Assembly (NCBI GenBank): GCA_900767025.1
Contig: CAAFXS010000084.1
Coordinates: forward strand, 1 to 20,634
Source of the DNA: Clostridia bacterium
GTDB lineage: Bacteria; Bacillota; Clostridia; Oscillospirales; Acutalibacteraceae
Length of the DNA stretch: 20,634 nt
Reading direction: 5' to 3'
The notes beneath the pieces were generated by a model. It was not told the origin of the DNA. It saw only the letters and a list, made by a program, of their open reading frames with translations, and ran no database searches. Of this stretch, positions 1 to 6,720 are shown one piece after another; position 1 is the stretch's first letter; every line of letters begins with the position of its first letter. A program made the position numbers and the translations under genes.

Positions 1-78
1 CTTATGTATCTTGTTGTAATTACAATACTTTCATATATTGCAAAGTTTATCGAGAGGAGGATGAACCGTGGCCGTTAA
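1..78 (+). CDS. Amino acid ABC transporter permease, C-terminal end (partial)
   Basis: The window opens inside a reading frame that runs to a TAA at 76-78. The visible 25 residues contain a hydrophobic helix (YLVVITILSYIAKF) followed by a basic tail (IERRMNRGR), which is how permeases of the HisM/GlnP family of polar amino acid ABC transporters usually end. The frame overlaps the start of the following ATPase gene by 11 bases, and the ATPase ribosome site AGGAGG (55-60) lies inside this tail, so the two are translationally coupled in one operon. The family call rests mainly on the tail pattern and on the amino-acid-type ATPase behind it; the substrate cannot be seen. Confidence 0.75.
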   Translation, partial: LMYLVVITILSYIAKFIERRMNRGR

Positions 79-814
79 TTATGATAACGTAAAAATCCAT
101 GCTTCACACCTCCATAAATGCTTTGGTAAGCTTGAGGTGTTAAAGGACATCAGCACTGACATTTACGAGGGCGAGGTAGTTGTTGTTCTCGGTCCGTCAG
201 GTTGCGGCAAGTCAACATTCCTTCGCTGTATTAATCGCCTTGAGGACATTACGGGTGGCGTAATGGTTGTTGACGGCAACCATATGGATGACAAAAAAAT
301 TGACATAAACAAGGCAAGAGAAAATATTGGAATGGTATTTCAGCATTTCAATCTTTTCAACAACCTTAATGTTATGGACAATCTTACTCTTGCGCCTATT
401 CAGGTAAAGAAAATGAAGAAGGATGAGGCTTGCACTCTTGCAATGTCCATGCTTAAAAAGGTTGGCCTTGAGGAAAAGGCAGAGGCTTATCCGTCACAGC
501 TTTCAGGCGGTCAAAAGCAACGTGTTGCTATTGCACGTGCACTTTGTATGAACCCTGATATTATGCTTTTTGACGAGCCTACATCAGCCCTTGATCCCGA
601 GATGGTAGGCGAGGTTCTCAACGTTATGAAGCAACTTGCCGCCGACGGTATGACAATGGTTGTTGTTACACACGAAATCGGCTTTGCAAGGGAGGTTGCA
701 GACAGGGTACTTTTCTTTGCCGATGGCTATATCGGTGAGGAGGGTACTCCTCAAGAGGTTATTTATAACCCTAAAACCGAAAGAGCAAAGGATTTCTTTA
801 ACAAGGTATTATAA
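68..814 (+). CDS. Polar amino acid ABC transporter ATP-binding protein (GlnQ/HisP type)
   Basis: A 248-residue ATPase that would power uptake of a polar amino acid through the adjoining membrane permease. All nucleotide-binding motifs are intact: Walker A GPSGCGKST (about 42-50), Q-loop glutamine near 92, signature LSGGQ (145-149), Walker B IMLFDEP (165-171) and the switch histidine in VVTHEIGFA (202). The length and the motif ADRVLFFADGYIGEEGTP match the GlnQ/HisP/GltL subfamily. The start is GTG at 68, seven bases after a strong AGGAGG; no ATG is better placed. It is the last gene of its operon because a hairpin terminator follows directly. The substrate (glutamine, histidine, arginine, cystine) cannot be told from the ATPase alone. 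Confidence 0.93.
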   Translation: MAVNYDNVKIHASHLHKCFGKLEVLKDISTDIYEGEVVVVLGPSGCGKSTFLRCINRLEDITGGVMVVDGNHMDDKKIDINKARENIGMVFQHFNLFNNLNVMDNLTLAPIQVKKMKKDEACTLAMSMLKKVGLEEKAEAYPSQLSGGQKQRVAIARALCMNPDIMLFDEPTSALDPEMVGEVLNVMKQLAADGMTMVVVTHEIGFAREVADRVLFFADGYIGEEGTPQEVIYNPKTERAKDFFNKVL

Positions 815-821
815 TGTCAAA

Positions 822-846
822 GTCGAGGTGAGTCCTCGACTTTTTT
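822..846 (+). terminator. Intrinsic terminator of the amino acid transporter operon
   Basis: A perfect 7-bp stem GTCGAGG / CCTCGAC with a five-base loop (TGAGT) followed by six T. It starts 7 bases after the ATPase stop. The ribosome site of the next gene (GGAG, 847-850) begins right after the T run. Confidence 0.9.
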
Positions 847-855
847 GGAGCTTGT

Positions 856-1779
856 ATGAAAAACAAAAAACTGTTAGCCTCTATTTTGCTGATATTAATT
901 TCTATGGCTTGGGGCGGCTCGTTTGTTGCCCAAAGTAAGGGCGGAGCCATTGTCGGTCCGTTTACCTTTGGATTTCTCAGATTTTTGATGGCAGGCATTG
1001 CAATTTTGCCTGTTGTTGCCATATATTCCAAAAAAAATAAGACTGCCGCAGCCGTCAGCTATTCTTCAAGAGAGCTTATCAAAGACGGAATAATATGCGG
1101 GTTTTTCCTTGCAGGCACATCGGCATTTCAACAGCTCGGCTTGTTTGCAGGCACACCGTCCGGCAAGGCAGGGTTTATTACATCCTGTAATGTACTGTTT
1201 GTGCCTATTATCGGACTGCTGTTCAAAAACAAGGTTAAAGCTAATGTTTGGGCATCGGTAGTAATAACTGTTTGCGGCTTATACTTGCTTTGTGTTAATG
1301 AGGGCTTTGATGTTCGGCTATCGGATGCTTATGTGCTTGTCTGTGCAGTGATGAACGCGGCAAGAATTGTTGCGGTTGACAGATTTAAGGATAAAACAGA
1401 TATTATAAAGCTTGCCTGTGTGCAGTTTTTTTCTGCATCCGCTATGCTTGGCGTACCCACATTTGCATTTGAGGCAAGGGACATTTCTTCTTGGTGGTCA
1501 ACGGTAAATCAAGGCAGTGTGTGGATGGCATTGCTTTATGCCTCTGTTGTTGCAGGTGCATTTGCCTTTACCATTCAAAACGTTGCACAAAAGCACGTTG
1601 ACCCAACTGTTTCGTCTATTTTGATGAGTACCGAGGCGGTTTTTGCCGTTCTTGCAGGATGGATGCTGATGGGCGACATCCTTTTGGCTAAAGAGATAAT
1701 AGGATGCTGTGTGATTTTTGTTGCACTGATAATTGCTCAGCTTCCAGACAAAAAGTATAAAAACAAGGACGAGATATGA
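856..1779 (+). CDS. EamA-family (DMT superfamily) transporter
   Basis: A 307-residue integral membrane protein. It shows about ten hydrophobic segments and two EamA-like halves. The first half begins with the typical SMAWGGSFVAQSKGG segment and ends in the helix VWASVVITVCGLYLLCV; the second ends with the conserved block SSILMSTEAVFAVLAGWMLMGD and a final helix before a lysine-rich tail. This is the drug/metabolite transporter superfamily, whose members export amino acids, metabolites or drugs; the substrate cannot be assigned here. The ATG at 856 lies five bases after GGAG (847-850), immediately downstream of the previous operon's terminator, and no clear promoter is visible between them, so expression may depend on read-through or on a promoter inside the ATPase gene. 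Confidence 0.9.
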   Translation: MKNKKLLASILLILISMAWGGSFVAQSKGGAIVGPFTFGFLRFLMAGIAILPVVAIYSKKNKTAAAVSYSSRELIKDGIICGFFLAGTSAFQQLGLFAGTPSGKAGFITSCNVLFVPIIGLLFKNKVKANVWASVVITVCGLYLLCVNEGFDVRLSDAYVLVCAVMNAARIVAVDRFKDKTDIIKLACVQFFSASAMLGVPTFAFEARDISSWWSTVNQGSVWMALLYASVVAGAFAFTIQNVAQKHVDPTVSSILMSTEAVFAVLAGWMLMGDILLAKEIIGCCVIFVALIIAQLPDKKYKNKDEI

Positions 1780-1801
1780 TTTATTCAATCTCGTCCTTGT
1801 T
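1762..1801. terminator. Terminator overlapping the end of the EamA gene, probably bidirectional
   Basis: A perfect 14-bp inverted repeat (1762-1775 and 1788-1801, arm AACAAGGACGAGAT). The last codons of the transporter form the left arm and its stop codon lies in the loop. Runs of T follow on the complementary strand (opposite 1753-1763) and a short T-rich stretch follows on the plus strand, so it may work in both directions. Confidence 0.8.
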
Positions 1802-1827
1802 TATTGTACCTATTCCTATACCGATCC

Positions 1828-1959
1828 TTCCGTGCCGACAATTTTGACGAGGCACACAAAAAGCACCAGGAAATGGGATGTATCTGCTTTGAAAATCCCA
1901 AAATGGGAATTTATTTCATCGAAGACCCCGACGGCTATTGGCTTGAAATTTTACCGTAA
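1828..1959 (+). pseudogene. Glyoxalase I (lactoylglutathione lyase-like) C-terminal remnant
   Basis: In one frame the segment from about 1828 to a TAA at 1957-1959 reads DNFDEAHKKHQEMGC, then NPKMGIYFIEDPDGYWLEILP. The ending G-I-x-F-I-x-D-P-D-G-Y-W-L-E-I is the C-terminal signature of glyoxalase I, and includes the last metal-ligand glutamate. Only about 44 of the usual 120 to 130 residues or more remain; the frame upstream is unrelated and runs straight into the EamA terminator, so the N-terminal metal and substrate residues are missing. There is no start codon or ribosome site for it. It is a decayed gene, and its own terminator is still in place at 1972-2008. Confidence 0.82.
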
Positions 1960-1971
1960 AATCCATAACAA

Positions 1972-2008
1972 AACCGAGAGCGACTTGAATCACTCTCGGT
2001 TATTTTTT
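1972..2008 (+). terminator. Terminator after the glyoxalase remnant
   Basis: A perfect 9-bp stem AACCGAGAG (1972-1980) / CTCTCGGTT (1993-2001) with a 12-base loop, then TATTTTTT. It lies between the converging remnant and the cupin gene; on the minus strand it is followed by only a short T stretch, so it may partly serve the cupin operon as well. Confidence 0.8.
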
Positions 2009-2037
2009 GCCTATTCAATGGTGGAGGCTTTTTGTGT

Positions 2038-2382
2038 TTATTTATTTTCAAATGGGAAAACTACTGTTAAAAGCATTTTGAAATCCGTTGGAGCATAGAC
2101 TGCGTGTGGCTTTTTAGCCGGCATAACAAGAGCCTCTCCTGCGTTGCAGAGATACACCTTACCGTCAACAATGAACTGTCCTGTTCCCTCCAAAACTGTC
2201 ACCATTGCATCACCTGTTGAGTCATGTGTACCGATTTCCTCGCCCTGTGAAAAGGCAAACAGCGTTACGCTTACCGCACTGTTTTGTGCCAAGGTTTTGC
2301 TGACTACCTGTCCCGGCTGAACAGCTACTTCATTTGCAATAGCAAATACTTCCTCATGATTTACATTTTTGATAAATGCCAT
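2038..2382 (-). CDS. Small single-domain cupin protein
   Basis: A 114-residue single cupin barrel (Cupin_2 type). The first motif region reads GTHDSTGDAMVTVLEG (about 51-66) and the second GEALVMPAKKPHAVYA (82-97). His53 and His93 are at metal-ligand positions, but the usual second histidine of motif 1 is not obvious, so metal content is uncertain. No enzyme activity can be assigned; similar small cupins in clostridia are often next to redox genes. It follows the ferredoxin-like gene with a 12-base gap, and its ribosome site AGGAGG overlaps the TAG stop of that gene, so both come from one transcript starting at the divergent promoter near 3100. Confidence 0.88.
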   Translation of the reverse strand: MAFIKNVNHEEVFAIANEVAVQPGQVVSKTLAQNSAVSVTLFAFSQGEEIGTHDSTGDAMVTVLEGTGQFIVDGKVYLCNAGEALVMPAKKPHAVYAPTDFKMLLTVVFPFENK

Positions 2383-2394
2383 TGATTTATCCTC

Positions 2395-3084
2395 CTATGA
2401 TAATATTTTTCCGTCGGTTGAGATTGTTACAACCTGCCAGGGAATGAATTTTCCGCTGCTTTGAAGTGCTGTTTTAACTGCGTGTTCGATACCTCCGCAG
2501 CAAGGCACCTCCATTCTTACAACGGTTACGCTCTTGATATTATTATTTGCGATAATTGCAGTTAATTTTTCTGCATAATCAACATCATCAAGCTTCGGGC
2601 AACCTATAAGAGTAACCTTATTTTTGATGAAATCGTTGTGGAAATTGCCGTAGGCATAAGCAGAGCAATCAGCGGCAATAAGAAGATTTGCGCCGTCAAA
2701 ATATGGAGCATTTACAGGCACAAGCTTAATCTGTACAGGCCATTGAGAAAGCTGACTTGACACCGAAATATCGGTATTATCCGTTTTCTTTTCGTGATTT
2801 ATACTCATTGAGCGTGAACCGGGACAGCCTGAATGTGCGTGATTTTTAGCCCTTTGACTTGCTTTAACCGCCGTCTCGTCATAAGCCGGAGCCTCTCGCA
2901 TTTCAAAGGAAATTGCGTCAACAGGACAGGCGGGCAGGCAATCGCCCAAGCCGTCGCAATAGTCCTCTCTTGTGAGAACGGCTTTGCCGTTTATCATTTC
3001 TATTGCGCCCTCGTGACAGGCAGATGCACATGCACCGCAGCCGTTACATTTTTCTTCATCTATTTTAATGATTTTTCTAATCAT
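2395..3084 (-). CDS. 4Fe-4S ferredoxin-domain protein with extra cysteine motifs
   Basis: A 229-residue cytosolic iron-sulfur protein. The N-terminal part is a two-cluster ferredoxin fold: CNGCGACASAC (Cys 13, 16, 19, 23) is a complete 4Fe-4S motif, while the second half, CDGLGDCLPACP (43-54), keeps three cysteines in the pattern often seen in this family. The rest of the protein (about 85-229) carries further cysteines in GCPGS, ADCSAYAYG, GCPKLDD and VPCCGG, suggesting more metal or thiol chemistry. It probably passes electrons or senses redox state; the exact role is unknown. I chose ATG 3084 because AGGAAG precedes it at a normal distance and the upstream extension would run through the divergent promoter. 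Homologues are frequently found near hybrid-cluster protein and Crp/Fnr genes; only the regulator is present here. Confidence 0.85.
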   Translation of the reverse strand: MIRKIIKIDEEKCNGCGACASACHEGAIEMINGKAVLTREDYCDGLGDCLPACPVDAISFEMREAPAYDETAVKASQRAKNHAHSGCPGSRSMSINHEKKTDNTDISVSSQLSQWPVQIKLVPVNAPYFDGANLLIAADCSAYAYGNFHNDFIKNKVTLIGCPKLDDVDYAEKLTAIIANNNIKSVTVVRMEVPCCGGIEHAVKTALQSSGKFIPWQVVTISTDGKILS

Positions 3085-3098
3085 AAACGTCTTCCTTT

Positions 3099-3132
3099 CT
3101 TGATTTAGTGACATCATTGTACTATAATCAAG
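3099..3132. promoter_or_regulatory. Near-perfect 34-bp palindrome between the ferredoxin and Crp/Fnr genes (candidate operator)
   Basis: The outer arms are CTTGATT (3099-3105) and AATCAAG (3126-3132). Inside them lie TAGTGACA (3106-3113) and TGTACTA (3118-3124), which match again apart from one extra G on the left and one extra A next to the right outer arm. The structure spans the -35 and -10 boxes of the rightward promoter. The TTGAT/ATCAA half sites resemble those bound by Fnr-type regulators, but the spacing (22 bases between them) is much wider than the usual four, so this is either two sites or an operator of different geometry. Autoregulation by the adjacent regulator is inferred. Confidence 0.6.
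3100..3128 (+). promoter_or_regulatory. Promoter of the Crp/Fnr regulator gene
   Basis: TTGATT (3100-3105), a 17-base spacer, and a consensus TATAAT (3123-3128). The start of transcription would fall near 3135, which rules out the more upstream possible start codon at 3108. A leftward promoter for the ferredoxin gene probably overlaps it: TTGATT on the minus strand (3131-3126) with CTAAAT or TAAATC 17 or 18 bases on. Confidence 0.75.
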
Positions 3133-3185
3133 GCAGAATGTATGTTGTATTTCCAACAAAAAATAAAAAAATGATGTGGTATATT

Positions 3186-3854
3186 ATGGATAAAGAAGCT
3201 TTAGATATTTTATGCAGATGCAAACTATTTGACGGCACGGATAAAGGTGATATTCCCACAATGATTAAATGTCTTGGTGCCGTTGTGAAAAGCTATTCAA
3301 GGGGTGAAGCAATTTTCAGCGAGGGCGACAAGGCAGGTCTTGTGGGCGTAATACTTTCAGGCACGGTGCAGATTGTAAAAGACGATTATTACGGCAACCG
3401 CAACCTGCTTGCAATGGCAGAAGCCGGCGAGCTTTTTGCCGAGGCGTACGCCTGTGCAGGAGCCGATACTCTTCCTGTCAGTGTTATTGCAATAAGCGAC
3501 TGCAAAATTTTGCTGATTAACTGTAAGCAAATTGTAACTGCGGATAAAACCTGCAAATTTCATTATCTTATAATGAATAATCTTTTGAAAATTGTATCAA
3601 TGAAAAACATTTTGCTAAACGAAAAAGCAGAGATAACATCAAAGCGGACAACAAAGGAAAAGCTGATGGCATACCTCTCGGCATATGCGAAAAAGTGCGG
3701 AATGTCGGAATTTGATATACCGCTGAACAGACAGGAGCTTGCCGACTATCTCTGTGTAGAGCGCAGTGCAATGTCTGCCGAAATCGGAAAACTCAAAAAA
3801 GAAGGCAAAATCCACTGCTCAAAAAATCACTTTATACTGCTTAATGAAAAGTAA
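3186..3854 (+). CDS. Crp/Fnr-family transcriptional regulator
   Basis: A 222-residue regulator: an N-terminal cyclic-nucleotide-binding-type beta barrel (about 10-125, including SYSRGEAIFSEGDKAG and VGVILSGTVQIVKDD), a long dimer helix, and a C-terminal winged HTH with LNRQELADYLCVERSAMSAEIGKLK as its core. It lacks the N-terminal cysteine cluster of classical Fnr; scattered cysteines remain (Cys10, Cys12 and others), so the signal is unknown. The start at 3186 begins the conserved part, although no strong ribosome site precedes it; starts at 3138 or 3171 are possible. It is divergent from the ferredoxin-cupin operon and upstream of the thioredoxin pair, suggesting it controls a redox or nitrosative stress response. 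Confidence 0.88.
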   Translation: MDKEALDILCRCKLFDGTDKGDIPTMIKCLGAVVKSYSRGEAIFSEGDKAGLVGVILSGTVQIVKDDYYGNRNLLAMAEAGELFAEAYACAGADTLPVSVIAISDCKILLINCKQIVTADKTCKFHYLIMNNLLKIVSMKNILLNEKAEITSKRTTKEKLMAYLSAYAKKCGMSEFDIPLNRQELADYLCVERSAMSAEIGKLKKEGKIHCSKNHFILLNEK

Positions 3855-3857
3855 AAA

Positions 3858-3880
3858 GTGCAGAAAACTGCACCTTTATT
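3858..3880 (+). terminator. Weak terminator after the Crp/Fnr gene
   Basis: A 6-bp stem GTGCAG / CTGCAC with loop AAAA, followed by CTTTATT, four bases after the stop codon. The stem is short and the T run broken, so read-through into the thioredoxin gene is possible. Confidence 0.5.
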
Positions 3881-3935
3881 ATTACATTCTTAAAACAGAT
3901 TTCAGTTTCGTAACAAAAAGTTAATAATAATCGGT

Positions 3936-3941
3936 TATAAT
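3936..3941 (+). promoter_or_regulatory. -10 box of a probable thioredoxin promoter
   Basis: A consensus TATAAT 33 bases before the thioredoxin start. No good -35 box lies 16 to 18 bases upstream (the region reads ACAAAA), which would fit a promoter that needs an activator. The intergenic region 3881-3973 is otherwise plain AT-rich sequence. Confidence 0.45.
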
Positions 3942-3973
3942 AAATACAAAACAAAGAAAGGAAGTATAAAATT

Positions 3974-4282
3974 ATGTCAGTACTTAGTGTAAATAAAAGC
4001 AATTTTGATGAAATTAAAAACAGTGATAAGACTGTTCTTCTTGATTTCTTTGCAGAGTGGTGCGGTCCCTGCCGAATGGTATCACCCCTTGTTGATGAAA
4101 TCGCAGAGGAAAATCCTCAGTACCTTGTGGGCAAAGTCAATGTTGATGAGGAACCCGAGCTTGCACAGGCATTCGGTGTAGCAAGCATTCCCACTCTTGT
4201 TGTAATGAAAAACGGCAGGATTATTAATCAGTCATCAGGTGCAAGACCTAAGGCACAAATCCTTGAAATGTTAGAGGGTTAA
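3974..4282 (+). CDS. trxA: Thioredoxin
   Basis: A 102-residue cytosolic protein of standard thioredoxin length. The active site is WCGPC (29-33) after the buried aspartate in LLDFFAEWC, and the cis-proline loop is SIPT (71-74). It reduces protein disulfides and is itself recycled by the reductase encoded 31 bases downstream. The ATG at 3974 follows AAAGGAAG by about ten bases. All catalytic residues are present, so it should be active. The pair with the reductase gene is a common clostridial arrangement. Confidence 0.97.
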   Translation: MSVLSVNKSNFDEIKNSDKTVLLDFFAEWCGPCRMVSPLVDEIAEENPQYLVGKVNVDEEPELAQAFGVASIPTLVVMKNGRIINQSSGARPKAQILEMLEG

Positions 4283-4313
4283 GACAGAATTTTGCAAAAA
4301 ACAGGAGTAAAAT

Positions 4314-5237
4314 ATGGAACACATATATGATATGATTATCATAGGAGGAGGCCCTGCCGGCTACACAGCGGCGCTGTACGCCGGGCGTGCAGGGCTTGAC
4401 ACCGTTTTGCTTGAAAGAATGTCACCCGGCGGGCAAATGGCACTGACAGGCGATATTGAAAACTATCCCGGCTTTGAGGACGGGATTGACGGCTTTACCC
4501 TTGGTATGAAGATGCAAAAGGGTGCCGAAAGCTTTGGTGCCAAGACAGAATATGCAGAGGTGACCTCTGTTGATTTTTCAGATAAAATCAAAAAGGTTGA
4601 AACCGCTGACAAAACCTATCTCGGCAAAACGGTTGTAATCTCCACAGGTGCAAATCCCCGTGAGCTTGGCATCAAGGGTGAGCAGGAGCTTACGGGAAAA
4701 GGCATTCATTACTGTGCCCACTGCGATGGCAGATTTTATAAGGACAAAACCGTTGTTGTAGCAGGCGGCGGTAATTCCGCGGCGGCAGACGCACTATACC
4801 TTTCAAGGCTTGCGAAAAAAGTATACCTTGTTCACCGCAGGGACACCCTTAGAGCTACTAAAATTTATCACCAACCGCTCCTTAATGCAGAAAATGTTGA
4901 GTTCATTTGGAACAGTAAAATTGTTGATTTCATCGCAGACGACCGATTAACAGGTGTAAGGATAAAAGAGGTCAATACAGGCGAAATAACCGAGCTTTCC
5001 TGCGACGGTGTGTTTGTCAGCATCGGCAGAAGACCTGCAACGGAATTTTTATCAAGCTCCGTAAGACTTGACGATAAGGGTTATATTGTTGCCGATGAAT
5101 CAACGAAAACAAATATTGACGGTGTGTATGCCGTAGGCGATGTCCGCACAAAAGCTCTGCGTCAGGTTGTTACCGCCGTGGCAGACGGCGCCGTAGCCGC
5201 CTACAACGCAGAAGAATATCTTTCAGAGAATTGTTGA
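4314..5237 (+). CDS. trxB: Thioredoxin-disulfide reductase
   Basis: A 307-residue flavoenzyme that moves electrons from NADPH through FAD to thioredoxin. FAD-binding GGGPAG (11-16), the redox pair CAHC followed by Asp138 (134-138), the second nucleotide fold GGGNSAAADA (151-160), HRRDTLRA (174-181) and the C-terminal FAD motif GVYAVGDVRTKALRQV are all present. HRRD-x-x-R is the motif that binds the 2'-phosphate of NADPH, so this looks NADPH-dependent rather than ferredoxin-dependent. AGGAG lies seven bases before the ATG. It is cotranscribed with the thioredoxin gene. No clear terminator follows; only a short hairpin (ACAGC...GCTGT, 5250-5261) without a T run separates it from the converging kinase gene. 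Confidence 0.96.
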   Translation: MEHIYDMIIIGGGPAGYTAALYAGRAGLDTVLLERMSPGGQMALTGDIENYPGFEDGIDGFTLGMKMQKGAESFGAKTEYAEVTSVDFSDKIKKVETADKTYLGKTVVISTGANPRELGIKGEQELTGKGIHYCAHCDGRFYKDKTVVVAGGGNSAAADALYLSRLAKKVYLVHRRDTLRATKIYHQPLLNAENVEFIWNSKIVDFIADDRLTGVRIKEVNTGEITELSCDGVFVSIGRRPATEFLSSSVRLDDKGYIVADESTKTNIDGVYAVGDVRTKALRQVVTAVADGAVAAYNAEEYLSENC

Positions 5238-5275
5238 ATTTCCTCTTCGACAGCAGGCTGTGTTCGGTTTCACGA

Positions 5276-6091
5276 CTAAATTAATTTTTGCCTTTCCAAA
5301 ATACACTGTTCTACCCTATTCTTGATTATTTTCCTGTCTCGTTGAGGATAAAACTCAAGATACGGATTAACTAATTGGTCTATTTCTATCCTTTTGAATT
5401 TTGGGAGCTTTAACACTGAACCATAGAGTGAGTGTATTGTTTTAAGCTCTCTGTTAAAGGTCATTGAAAAGGGACTTGCGACCATAGCTTTCATAATTCC
5501 TTTTGGTTCAATATCCATTCTGTAAATTTGGGTATTTGATAAAAGCCCTGCACCGTTATCAAAAACAGGACAGTAATCAAATTGTCCGTTATTCTCGATT
5601 ACCGCAATATTATTCAAATGTCTGTCATCATTGAAAATCAGCGAATCAATCTCAAAAAGCAGCGTTAAATACTTGTCAAAATCATTCAAACCCGTAACAC
5701 TTTTTGTCATATCGACAATATACTGAATTCGTTTTTTATCGCTTGTGAGCCTTGAAAGCTTATGGGATAAAGATGTTTCAAGATTATTTGAAATCAGCTT
5801 ATTCAGAGTGATTATCGCCTGATTTGGCTTTAAAAAGTTTTTGCTTACACAAGCCACCCTATCGGCGTTGTGAACATTAACTTTTTTGATATCATACCTT
5901 ACGAAAGTGAAGGGCGTTTCTTTTTCAATATTGCTTTTTTCGAGAATTCTTGATGTAACGGCTTCGGCGAGTGCTTCATAACCGAATTGGTCCAACTTGT
6001 ACCAAGCATTATTCTCGTACCATTTTTCCTGATTGCCCTTTGACGAGGTTAATGCAATCTTTTCATCAGTAACTAATTTAACCGACATCAC
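5276..6091 (-). CDS. HipA-C/CtkA-like protein kinase, candidate toxin
   Basis: A 271-residue protein resembling the C-terminal kinase domain of HipA and the stand-alone CtkA-type kinases. The N-terminal block SKGNQEKWYENNAWYKLDQFGYE is typical of that group. The catalytic loop is NDDRHLNN (about 154-161) and the metal-binding DNG is at 178-180 in CPVFDNGAGLLS. HipA enzymes phosphorylate translation targets such as glutamyl-tRNA synthetase; here the target is unknown. It lacks the N-terminal subdomain of full HipA (about 430 residues). Its ATG overlaps the TGA of the upstream gene (ATGA, 6088-6091), so the two proteins are made together; a second ATG follows at once. A toxin role is inferred from this arrangement. 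Confidence 0.8.
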   Translation of the reverse strand: MMSVKLVTDEKIALTSSKGNQEKWYENNAWYKLDQFGYEALAEAVTSRILEKSNIEKETPFTFVRYDIKKVNVHNADRVACVSKNFLKPNQAIITLNKLISNNLETSLSHKLSRLTSDKKRIQYIVDMTKSVTGLNDFDKYLTLLFEIDSLIFNDDRHLNNIAVIENNGQFDYCPVFDNGAGLLSNTQIYRMDIEPKGIMKAMVASPFSMTFNRELKTIHSLYGSVLKLPKFKRIEIDQLVNPYLEFYPQRDRKIIKNRVEQCILERQKLI

Positions 6092-6624
6092 AGCACCTCC
6101 GCATCAATCCATTGGTTGTCCTCTGCCATTTTACCCTTTGTTTTTTTGATAATTTCCAATGGGTTGTACTCGTCAACCTTGATTGAATTTAAGTAACGCC
6201 TGAGTCCCATTCGGCTTTCGGGAACACATCTGTCCTTCAAAAAGTTATTGTAATCCTTCCAGCTTACCGTTGATTTAACACCGAAGGCAGTATAAATTGA
6301 ATTGTCTGTATAATTTTCAAACTTAACTGTTTGAGCGGTATAATCTGCAATTATTACGGTGCATAAATCATTGTTATTATAGTAATTAAGCTTTATCAGG
6401 CTATGACCTTTTTTCTTGGCAAAGCCGATAAATTCATCAATACCCGTTTTTGGAGAAACGGTAATTTTTTCTCCGTCAAAAGCAAGTTCAATATCCCTGT
6501 TATTTTCGTTTAAGCCAAGTGCATTAACCCATGCAGTCGGCAAAGAAACCTTGTAGGTCTTTGAGCCGATTGACGCCGTTCCGCCTGCATTACTGATTAT
6601 CATCTTTGATTTTCTTGTTTCCAT
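6088..6624 (-). CDS. AbrB-type swapped-hairpin DNA-binding protein, candidate antitoxin
   Basis: A 178-residue protein. Residues about 8-58 (IISNAGGTASIGSKTYKVSL, then PTAWVNALGLNENNRDIELAFDGEKITVSP) look like an AbrB/SpoVT/MazE-type DNA-binding hairpin. The C-terminal part holds a pattern (RCVPESRMGLRRYLNSIKVD, then EYNPLEIIKKTKGKMAEDNQWI) that I recognise from proteins encoded ahead of HipA-like kinases in clostridia, and which probably contacts the kinase. Classical HipB antitoxins use an XRE fold instead, so this is a different pairing. The gene begins with a very short leader and GGTGAT as the only ribosome site. A palindrome in its promoter spacer suggests autorepression. Confidence 0.7.
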   Translation of the reverse strand: METRKSKMIISNAGGTASIGSKTYKVSLPTAWVNALGLNENNRDIELAFDGEKITVSPKTGIDEFIGFAKKKGHSLIKLNYYNNNDLCTVIIADYTAQTVKFENYTDNSIYTAFGVKSTVSWKDYNNFLKDRCVPESRMGLRRYLNSIKVDEYNPLEIIKKTKGKMAEDNQWIDAEVL

Positions 6625-6639
6625 ATCATCACCGATAAT

Positions 6640-6668
6640 ATTATATCTTATTCGTACCGAATAATCAA
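6640..6668 (-). promoter_or_regulatory. Promoter of the AbrB/kinase module with a palindromic operator in the spacer
   Basis: On the minus strand TTGATT (6668-6663), 17 bases, TATAAT (6645-6640), then 15 bases to the ATG. The palindrome TTATTCG-TAC-CGAATAA (6648-6664) fills the spacer and reaches the -35 box, an ideal place for an autorepressor. The predicted leader is only about 8 to 10 bases with GGTGAT before the start. Confidence 0.8.
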
Positions 6669-6720
6669 TAATAATTAGTTCTCTCTGTTTGGAATAAATT
6701 TTGAAAAATATTTTATTGGA

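Noticed and set aside
3108..3185. Longer N-terminus for the Crp/Fnr protein starting at 3108
   Set aside because: The first codons would lie between and inside the -35 and -10 boxes at 3100-3128, so this part is not transcribed from the only clear promoter.
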